A program made the position numbers and the translations under genes. A stretch of 64,000 bases of DNA from Eopsaltria australis (lineage: Eukaryota; Chordata; Aves; Passeriformes; Petroicidae), in contig JAVTVJ010000566.1 of NCBI GenBank assembly GCA_034509425.1, forward strand, positions 1,784,953-1,848,952, written 5' to 3'. Position 1 is the first letter of the stretch. The number at the start of each line of letters is the position of its first letter. The notes under the pieces are model-generated. The model did no database searches. It was not told the origin of the DNA and saw nothing but the letters and a program-made list of their open reading frames with translations. Below are positions 55,513 to 64,000 of the stretch, piece by piece.

Positions 55513-55650
55513 TGATTCACAGAACTCAGAATATTCTGGGTGGACAGGAACTCCCAAGCATCAATCTGATGTGAATGACCTGTGACTGGATCAAACCCAC
55601 AACCCTGGCATCATTAACACCACGCTCTGACCAACTGAGCACACCTCAGG
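55513..55650 (-). mobile_element. tRNA-Ile-derived SINE with CR1-like tail (TguSINE1-like)
   Basis: On the minus strand, 55648-55576 aligns base by base with tRNA-Ile(AAT): D-arm GCTCAGTTGGTCAGAGC, anticodon loop TTAATGA with AAT, and T-loop TTTGATC. The acceptor and T stems no longer pair, so it is not a functional tRNA. It continues with CATTCACATC, a linker, and AGAATATTCTGAGTTCTGTGAA, which resembles a CR1-type 3' tail. A tRNA-Ile head plus CR1 tail is the known architecture of the passerine TguSINE1 family. Confidence 0.75.
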
Positions 55651-56149
55651 GTCAATTCTTTTCCTTTGCAAATATTTGCAAGTTACCTGCCAGTTCCTAG
55701 AGGCCAGAAAATGCTGCCTGGTGATTCTGCATTTATTAGGATCTCACCTGTATTTTGGCAGCAGTTATAGCAACTTCTATTTTGTCTTTTGTTGGTGAAA
55801 TGGTTGAATAAGAAATGTTATTTGGAGGTCAAAAAGCCACTGACAGGAGGGTAATTTAACCAAATGCAGCTGCTCCCTGTGTGTAAGGACTGATTTCTGC
55901 CAGCGTTCAGCTCCCTGCCCCATCTCCCTTCTCCCTGGCTGGACTCTGCTTGTCTTAGCAGCACCTCCCACTTCTCTGATGAACTCCAGTCCAAGCAGGT
56001 TTGCCTTGTATTCATCACCAAACTCACTTCAATTTATCTCATTTTAAATTTACATCAACTCTTTCCTAGCAGAACACTGAAATGCATAACTTTAGCCAAT
56101 TATGGCATCTCATTGGCATAAACCCAGTTTAATTTGAGTTTAGCTTCAT

Positions 56150-56275
56150 TGTCTTGGTTGAAATCCTTACATAAATAAAGTTACAAACTCCTTAAATACT
56201 TCTGAATGATTATTTCAGTATTACCCTTTTCAAAGAGTTCATCCAAGTTCAGGTTTTGGGTTATACAAGTTCATT
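56150..56275. repeat. Direct repeat 1 (about 130 bp), left copy
   Basis: Shares AGTTTAGCT(T/C)CATTGTCTTG, AATCCTTAC, TAAATAA and an exact stretch ACCCTTTTCAAAGAGTTCAT, CCAAGTTCAGGTTTTGGGTTA with 58360-58490 at roughly 88% identity. The two copies are 2.2 kb apart in the same orientation. Confidence 0.9.
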
Positions 56276-57097
56276 TACAGCTTCACTCAAGATTTTGCTT
56301 TATAGGCCATTTTTCAGTTTCTGGAATATGTTTATGTTGTATTCATTCCCATGATGATTTAATAGCATAAAATCAGGATTTGTATGGGGCTCAGGCAAAC
56401 TTCAGTGCTGCTCTTGGAAGTTCTTCCCTCTCTTCTATCAGGAAGAATCTCCTGGACTCTGCAGCAACATCTCTGAACATTTGCACAAACTCATCATAAA
56501 TTAATTCAAATTTTTACTGGAGATAAGAATGGGTCTGAATAACCTGTTCCTGCCTGTGAAAAACCAGATGCCATAAATAGAGGTTTCTGTGTGATTGTGT
56601 CTGTAATTCCAGATTTATAGATGATTTCCAGGAGACCAAATTCAGCATTTCAAGGCACTCTAAGCTAAAATGGTTAACTCCACTGTGGGAATAAGCACAC
56701 AATAAATTACATTTCAGAAGTGCAGCTTGGGCACACAGCAGGCCAGCAAAGACAGACTGAAAATTCAATAATGGCCATATTAGCATTAGCTGGACAGTAT
56801 TGACAAAATTAACAAAACATTGTTCAGATCTTGATGGTTTCTCATTTTTTTGAAATGTTGTTGTGTGGGAAATTCTGTAACTTTTCTAATTTTTCATTAA
56901 TAATTACCAGTGTATTAATTATTAGCAGTGTGTTAGTCTTAAATCACTTTTAGGCAGCATTTAGCAAAGTCTGTCACAAGCAGCAAGTGTGGGAACAGAG
57001 CTTGGGAAAATCACTGAAATTTGAAGTTTTGCTGAGATAACCTTGATGTGCTTCAGTGAACAAGGCCTGAGAAGGAGAGGGAAGAATTGTTGAAATT

Positions 57098-57184
57098 GGA
57101 TACAAAAAGTGCAGAATTTATGGATCAAATGGATACAAAAAGTGCAGAATTTGTGGCCCACAAGGACATTTTGCAGGAAGCAGG
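57098..57184 (+). pseudogene. Degenerate zinc-knuckle-like reading (possible ERV gag relic)
   Basis: A 33-bp tandem duplication (GGATACAAAAAGTGCAGAAT at 57098 and 57131) gives a frame reading GYKKCRIYGSN then GYKKCRICGPQGHFAGSR. The second unit matches C-x2-C-x4-H with the last Cys of a CCHC knuckle replaced by Arg. A stop follows two codons later and another lies shortly upstream. This is weak: it may be a relic of a retroviral gag lying between the two direct repeats, or chance. Confidence 0.2.
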
Positions 57185-58248
57185 AGATAAAGGAGCCAAC
57201 AAAGACTCAGGATATGGGTGTTGGAAAGACCCTAGCTGGGAAAAAGAGAATAAAAAGATGGGAAAACACAGACTAATCAGCACAAGACTAAAATGTCAAT
57301 GAAATAAAGCAATAACCAGCAGAGGATGGCATAATAATGGTGATGCAGCACCATCAGTGTGTCAGCACGAGGGACTGGTGACCAAAACCCTTTGGTACCA
57401 GTGGGTATCACTGGGATAAAACCAAGATCAGTCAAGGTCTCTGTGACAAAAGTGAAACCTTCCTCAGTGGTTTTTAATTTAATGAAACCCTGACAGGAGC
57501 CCTTGCAAAGAACTCCAAGTGGTAACACGATTTTTTGCAGGACAAAGGAGCAGGTAGGTTTTATTAAAAAAATTCTCATTTCTCCCCGCTTCCCCACACT
57601 CACTCTTGGTTTTTTCAGCTACTGAACAAGTAAAAACCCTGACTGAGCAAGTAAGTGTTGCCCTGGGAATTGCATATGGATTATTTAACTATGAAAAATA
57701 GAAATAAAAGCACCTTTCACCCTTTAACAGTGCCTGAGGCACAGTTTCTCTTTGAAAGGCAGCACTGCAGTGCTTGGGGAGGAAATATCACCCATCTTCT
57801 GCCAGAAACCACAAACAGACATTAAATTATGTTGAAATGTGTTAAATGAGCTTTCTGACTTTTGTTTTGGATTTTCTACCTCCACAGTATAGGAAATTCA
57901 TGTCCAAAGCACATCAGAGTGACCTTAAAGGTAAATAAGTGATGCAAAACCCAATTCTTTGGCAGCCGTATGCTGAAGGTGTGACAGAATGCTCTAACAG
58001 TAGGGGATTAAAAAGGAACATTCTGTAGGTGAAATCTTTACCCCTACATGGCTCAGTGCTGCTGTTTTACCCCCTGAACCCTGGCTGGGGTTGTGTGGCC
58101 ATCCCAGGCTGCAGTGCAGAGCTCATGAATGAGGTGAAGGAGAGACATGGACACAGTTATAGGCAAATTCCTCGTGGGGAAGTTGGGTAAACAGCATTCC
58201 TGTTTTCCCAGTCAGTATTATTTTAACAAAAGGCTTTGGCTCTTTGCT

Positions 58249-58281
58249 TCTCTCTCTCTCTCTCTTTTTTTTTTTTTTTTA
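58249..58281. repeat. (CT)n(T)n tract
   Basis: About nine CT units followed directly by about sixteen T. Confidence 0.95.
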
Positions 58282-58359
58282 AGCCAATACTTAACTGAAT
58301 TTTTTTCCCTCTCATTATTGGAGCCTCTCCATGCAGGATCCCAGCTGTCAGAATTAATT

Positions 58360-58490
58360 CCAGTTTAGCTCCATTGTCTTGTTTGCAATCCTTACGTAAA
58401 TAAGGTTCCAACCTCCTTAAACATTTCTGAATAATTATTTCAACATTACCCTTTTCAAAGAGTTCATCCAAGTTCAGGTTTTGGGTTACA
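58360..58490. repeat. Direct repeat 1, right copy
   Basis: Right-hand copy of the approximately 130-bp repeat at 56150-56275. On the minus strand it reads TQNLNLDELFEKGN, EIIIQKCLRRLEPYLRKD and QDNGAKL without a stop; the left copy reads almost the same peptide but with a stop after about 28 residues. Confidence 0.9.
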
Positions 58491-58499
58491 CAAAACCAT

Positions 58500-61400
58500 G
58501 TGTGTGAGGGGATGAAGGTTTTTTGGGGAGACCAGCAGCCCCTGCCCTCCCCAGGAGCAAAGATCCTTCCTTTGGCCACTCTCACAGGTATTTAGAAACA
58601 GATACTTCCTCTTGTTTTCAGAGAGCTTCCTCAACAGGTTTCCACAGGAAAAGAGGGAAATCTGTTTGAAAAACAGGAAGCAGCTCTCAGGAGCTTTCTG
58701 TGAGCAGCACCAGGAGGAAGACTTAAAATAAATGTGGTTGTTTGAAGCAGTGGGTGACATCTTGTGTTATCTTATGTAAAAACAGTGATTAAATTTAACA
58801 TCATAGGGCTGCAGCAGAATTTAACACATCAGGTGTTTGTAAAATATATTTAGCTTTACTTTGTAGTTGACAGTAGGTGATCAGCACTGGAACTTCTGTA
58901 ACCAGGTATTTACACTGAATTTTCTATTTTCACTTCATTGCTCTGGGCAACCCTTCTGGAAAACCTCACATCTGTCTCAATCTTGGATGGGATCCCAAAC
59001 TTTCTAATGCTCATCCCAATCCTCCTGCCCCCAATATGAGACTTCATCTTTTCCCTTGGCTTTTTGACGTTCTCTAATTCAGTTTCAAATCCTGAGATTT
59101 ATGAATTAGAAGGGAAGACAGGTCAGGATAAAATCTGACAAAATCTGACACACAGAAATATTTCTTAATTAAAACCTTCTAGAGGTTTTGCACTGATCCT
59201 TTCTGATCCATCTTCAAACTCCCACAAAGTTCCAGATGTTACGGAGTTGTTCTAGATTTCACTGTGGGCACTGAAAAGGGAGGGGGAATTTGTAACTCTC
59301 CACCTTAAAAGCAAGAATAGTCACACTGGGAAATGTTCCAGTTCATATCTGGCTGCACTGGGAACCTTCTCAGGCTGTGGAGTGTTAGGCAGGAGACACA
59401 GGCCCATCAAAAATGGGGATATAGCAGGTGGAACGACAATTTTGGGGGAGAAACTCTTAAATTTGTACATCCCTCAAAGGAAATTTGACCTTTTACTGTC
59501 ACTTTCTACATTCCATAAAGCCCAACATCAGAAAGGAGATGATGGATTTGGCCTTCACAGTGCGTGGTTTGCATTTGAGAACTTCAGGATAAATAAATTC
59601 TGTGCTCATTTCTAATACAGAAAATGGCAAAAAATGAAAGCAGAGGATGTTTGTGAGTTCCAGTGCCAGGCTTTGGCAATTAGACACATTGTGCTTCAAG
59701 AGATATATGAAATAAAAGCTCCAAATCCTCACAATGCAAAAGCATCTGAAACAAAATCTCTTTTATCCGCTCCACTCTGCTCAGCTGGCAATGCCGCTGG
59801 TTGGGTTTTTAAAGTCATAGCCCAGAACTTCAGGGAAAACATTTCATGTTGTGCTTTTTGAAGTTTCCATCAGAGCGAGGTCAGGAGGCTTTGGAGATGT
59901 GAGAGGGTCCCTCTGAGGTCAGAGCACAGTCAGGAGTGATGTGCTGAGAGTTCTGGGCTCCTTTCAGTTCAGCCCCACAAGAAAGCCTGGTGGGTTTGGT
60001 TTGCTGCTCCAGCTAAAACCACTGGAAGCACTGGTGTTTGTCAAGACCCTGTTTCATCTGAGAGAGGCTTAAAAAAAAAACAGCAGCAGGGCTTTGGAGT
60101 GGATGTAGGTATTTCCTGGGATTTTTTCTGTAGATACTTTAAACAACTAAATGGGGAAAAAATCAATATAGTCTGTGCAAAGTACAATACTGCAGTGTTA
60201 AGCCTGAGATTTATCAGCTGAGTCCCATCATTTATAGCTCTTTAAAATGCTCCTGATTGTTGTGATTTCAGGTAATCAGTGCAATCTTTGACTGCAGGGA
60301 TGTCTGCTGCCCTGTGAGGTGCCATGGGGTTCAGTAACTGAAAGATTATTTTCACACCTGGCAAGAACAGCTAGAGGTGGCATTTACCATGCTCTGCCTG
60401 CCTTTTGGGCTGTAAATTCCTCAAGCAGGGCAAGATAACATTAAACATCCTATCTGGAGGGTCATTAAGGAAAGCTGCTGGCAGTGAACTGAGCCAGCTG
60501 GAGGTTTGTGTCCCCCAAGGATTGGTGGCAGCATCCCACGGGTGTGCACGAGGCTGCTCTGCATCAGCAAAGGCTCACTGAGCTGCCCTGATCCTGCCCA
60601 GAGCTGGGACAGGCTGGGAGAGGATAAATGCTGCTGGTTTTTGGGGCTCTCATCCCACTGGGAACAAAAAGGACCTTGGTTTCAGATGTGAGAACCACTA
60701 CCAATGCTAGTTTGAGAGGTGACATGCTCCAGATCTGATGAAGAGACAAAGTTGGGAAAAAACCCCAACTGGTGCATAAATGTGATTTTCTAGCAGAAGC
60801 ATTTGTTTAAAATGCCAGATTGTTCCCAGATCTCCAGTTAAAACCCAAACACATCATTTTAGGAGCAGACAGAAAGGATATTCCACGTGCAGAGCTGTTT
60901 CAGATGGTTCTTTACCACGTCATGCCCCAGTGCCTTGTGCAGCCTCCAGGTGTGAGTGGCAGGGAGAACAGACAGCATCTCCTGGTGACAGTGCTGGCAC
61001 CTGCTTCCAGAATTGTCATTCCCACTGATCAGAATAATGGGAATTTAGGCCCTTGTGTCCACAACAGTGCAGGACAGTACAAGTTCCCAGTATCCCTAAA
61101 CCCCCAGTTTATTTCAGTTCCCAGAAAGGCTCTGCAGGATCAAAGGTGACTCCAGAGGGTATCAGAGATGTTTGGGAGAGGGTTTAGCAAAACCCTGCCC
61201 TGCAGCAGAGCTTCCAGGCCTGGCTTTATCCCAAAGGAGTTCCTTGTACTCAGCCTTTTTGTATTCTGGCCCTTTATTCAGGCCCAGGCAATGGGATTCT
61301 GTCGATTCTGTATCCTCCCACTGAGACTGAGCAAGATTCTAGGAAATACTTTTTCCATGTGCGACTTGACACAGCCAGTCTGCTGTTGCTCAGTTGGATA

Positions 61401-64000
61401 TCCTAAATTTCCTGATGCAATTGCTGTTAAACAAGAGCTGCTTCTCTCCTAGGCCTGGTTTGTGCTGCTGGTTGGGACTGACCCACAACTACAGACGGAG
61501 ACAATTCCAGGATTGCTCCCTGAGTCTTCCATTCCTTGGTGACCCAGCAGAGCCACCACATCTGAAGTTCTGGGTTCTGTTACTTCTGCAAGAACTGTAT
61601 TTGTTTCCAAAACCACAGTGCTGATGCTGCTCTCGTTGACTTCTCACGTCACAGCATCATTGCAGAAGAAAATGTGGGAAAACCTCAACATCCCCGAGCT
61701 GCCAGTTTGAGTGATAGTTACTGTGTGATCACTGCAAAGCCTTCCAGGGATCCAGTGCCTGCAACTCCTCAGAGATTTTGGGTTTTGCCTGTTTAGTTTT
61801 AAGTAATAACTACAATGATTGTGCTGCCTCTGGCAGGTGCATCTTCCATGGACCCTTTGGATTTCCTCATTTTCCAAGGCTGATGGAGATGTGAGACCTC
61901 CTTGTTCTTGTGCCAGCAGGAGACCTGGGGGTGACTGGCACCTCTCCAAACTGTCCCTGATGCTCCCTCCCCAAGAGATTCCCTAAACCCTATAAAAGCT
62001 GCTGAAATCAGAGTAACATCATTTCGAAGGGACACATTTGGTTTTTCTTCTACAAGATGTGTAAAACCCAAATCAAATCTTACAAGCTGCCACCTCAGCC
62101 CCATCCCAGCTGGTGCAGGGGGGCATTTCCTCAGCAGTCACTCTGGAATCCACATTTAGGCTGCTTTAATCAAATTCCTTTTCATTCCCTGTGGGTCTGT
62201 GACCACTTGGAAAGTGCTCTAAGGATTGATTTTAGCATCACATATAAAACCTACCAAAAAACCACATAAATTTTAGTAAAGCAGGATGGGCTGTTACGTA
62301 TTTATTTGCCAGCATTGCATCAAAAACAATGAGAAAAAAGCTCCTTAAGTTAAAAGCTCAAAACAGACCATAAAGGAAAATTTCTCCAGTCCTCTGGTGG
62401 GGATTAGACCTGCAACTCTGAAATCTGATAGAATGTGGTTTATTTTTAAGAACTCAGTTTCCTGAAGAGGAAAACTACAATGCCAAGTTTAAAAACCTGA
62501 TGCATTCTTCTTCTAGCATGGAACAGTTCAGTGGGAAGGGAGTGACAGCCATCATCTAGTCCAAGTGTAACTGTTCCAAATCAGTGTTTGCTTTTTAAAT
62601 TGTCTGTATTTGATGTTCAGGATGGAGTTCTCTAGAATTCATAGCACACAGCCTTCCCCAAGAAATGCACTGATGTGAAGAGATTTTAAATGAGATTCTT
62701 CTGAATAATCTAACCACATAATTTCATCATGCTCCTGGATCATATAGACATTTCTCTAGGACTAAAATATTCAGGATACATGTTTTATACTTCTGGTTCT
62801 CGCAAGGACAGTGTAACCTCTATAAAAACAGATTCCTGAAATAACAAACTTGAATGTCAGGTTCAAAATATTCCAAAATCCCTGGCCAGAGCTGGACAGC
62901 ACAAAGTAATTATTACACAAAGTTACTTTCTCTTTTTGCCATGTAAACCAGCATAGCTGTTGTTCTGGTGACAGGAGCTGCTACAATGATTGAAACAATC
63001 TGATTGTACAGTTTGAGTGGTTGTAGAATATCAATATTCAATATATTCAATATTTTAATTGAACGTTTCAATAAAGCCTCTGCTGTGGGAGCTGTGGCAC
63101 TGCTGAAAATCCAGATTCCTGTATTCCTAAGCAGTGCAGGCAGGGTGAGTTTGGGATGAGTGGCTTGCCCCTGTTTGAAGGGAAGAATGCAGAGTGTGCC
63201 CTGCAGTTCATAACTCCTTTGGTGTCATCTGCTCAAGCTTTGTGTTTTACAGCACAGCTCTCCTGCCTGGCTCTTCTCCATCTGTGGAGTCAGGTTGTCC
63301 TTATATCCTCAGAGGGGTTTTAAAGAAAAAGAGGATTCCCCAATAATAATTCATTCCTTTTCTCAATGAGATAAAATGTTGTATTTCTATCTCAGGACTA
63401 CCTGGACTAGCAATGAGACAAACCCCTCTTTCCAGGGTTATGGAAAACATTTTCTCTCCCTGACAGTCCCAGCAGGGTGTGAGACACCAAGTCAGACCTG
63501 AATTTATGGGCAGAGAGAGGTGAGGCACTGGGAAATGCCTCACACCTGGTGAGTGATATCCCACAGATCACTGAACAGAATCTTTAATATTGGATAAATG
63601 TGCACACACCAAGCAGCTTGGAGTGGAGGGAGCAAATGTGACCAGAGAAATACCACTTTGTGTCTGTGCCAGCCAGCTGCAAACAGCACAGAGGCCAAAG
63701 GAATGGAAATATTACAGCATTTAATGTTTCTTTCTGATAAACACACAGAATTCTGAAAATGGCCTGCTTGTCCCCAGCTCTCAGCCTGTGCTGAGAACCT
63801 CTGGGCCAACACTCTCACAAATGATCTTTTTCAATTATGTGGGGAAATATTTGCTGTGCCAGCATGTCAGAAGCATTAAGCCCAGCTTTTGAGATTAAAT
63901 GTTGGTGTAGGGCTGAAAAGGCTCCTGGCAATATTGGTGTGGCTGTCTCTCACACAAAGGCTGACATCTCCATTGAATGGCTGTGCTGCTTCCCAGCCCA
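58500..64000. other. Non-coding DNA to the right edge
   Basis: AT-rich sequence with no supported gene. I looked for the EFCC1 EF-hand first exon on the minus strand and did not find it. Open frames of up to about 109 codons (for example 60820-61149 plus) have no domain-like features. Confidence 0.55.

Noticed and set aside
55576..55648. A functional tRNA-Ile(AAT) gene on the minus strand
   Set aside because: The acceptor and T stems do not pair and a CR1-like tail follows, so it is the head of a SINE.
55752..55815. A possible exon reading SPTKDKIEVAITAAKIQ before a GTGAGA donor
   Set aside because: No convincing acceptor inside the open part, and the peptide matches nothing I recognise in EFCC1.
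62385..62440. A second tRNA-like segment (GCAGGTCTAATCCCCACC on the minus strand)
   Set aside because: Only a T-arm-like stretch is present; no D-arm or anticodon arm could be aligned.

Overview
The window looks like a piece of a passerine (songbird) nuclear genome. Gene exons are short and widely spaced in AT-rich non-coding DNA. There is one clear CR1 LINE 3' fragment, a tRNA-Ile-headed SINE with a CR1-like tail (the architecture of the songbird TguSINE1 family), several LTRs, and one sharp CpG island. Nothing bacterial or viral, no operon, no CRISPR array and no intact RNA gene is visible.

Three protein-coding genes are supported, all on the minus strand. (1) RAB43 occupies the left end: exon 1 (8366-8581) encodes the N-terminus, P-loop and switch I, and exon 2 (767-950) encodes switch II and the following strand. 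The remaining exon or exons lie off the left edge. Its promoter lies in a CpG island built largely of GC-rich tandem repeats. (2) GP9 (platelet glycoprotein IX) is complete in one coding exon at 21771-22367, with an acceptor 6 nt before the ATG. (3) EFCC1 (EF-hand and coiled-coil domain containing 1) runs leftward from the right half. Six exons between 48079 and 40089 join in phase and give about 260 C-terminal residues ending in NPLVISC and a stop. A seventh, weaker candidate exon lies at 51761-51840. The EF-hand first exon was not found and is probably beyond the right edge. In mammals RAB43, GP9 and EFCC1 are neighbours (human 3q21.3), which supports all three calls.

Layout: 1-766 RAB43 intron; 767-8581 RAB43 exons 2 and 1 with a 422-bp solo LTR in the intron; 8100-9660 CpG island and GC minisatellites; about 9.9-10.3 kb an ERV-type LTR; 13006-14719 a 1.7-kb LTR-like element with inverted ends; 14.7-21.7 kb intergenic with an approximately 490-bp TTTTA tract; 21.8-22.4 kb GP9; 22.4-39.0 kb intergenic with minisatellites and the CR1 fragment; 39.0-48.1 kb EFCC1 3' half; 48.1-64.0 kb EFCC1 upstream introns or flank with LTR fragments, the SINE and two pairs of duplicated blocks.

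The genes do not form a pathway. RAB43 is a Golgi/ER-trafficking small GTPase, GP9 is a thrombocyte adhesion-receptor subunit and EFCC1 is a poorly characterised calcium-binding coiled-coil protein. I see no undescribed biological system. The most unusual items are a long basic cytoplasmic tail and extra juxtamembrane cysteine in the avian GP9, a duplicated block with very uneven divergence, the 1.7-kb LTR-like element, and a pair of direct repeats that keep a similar antisense reading frame.
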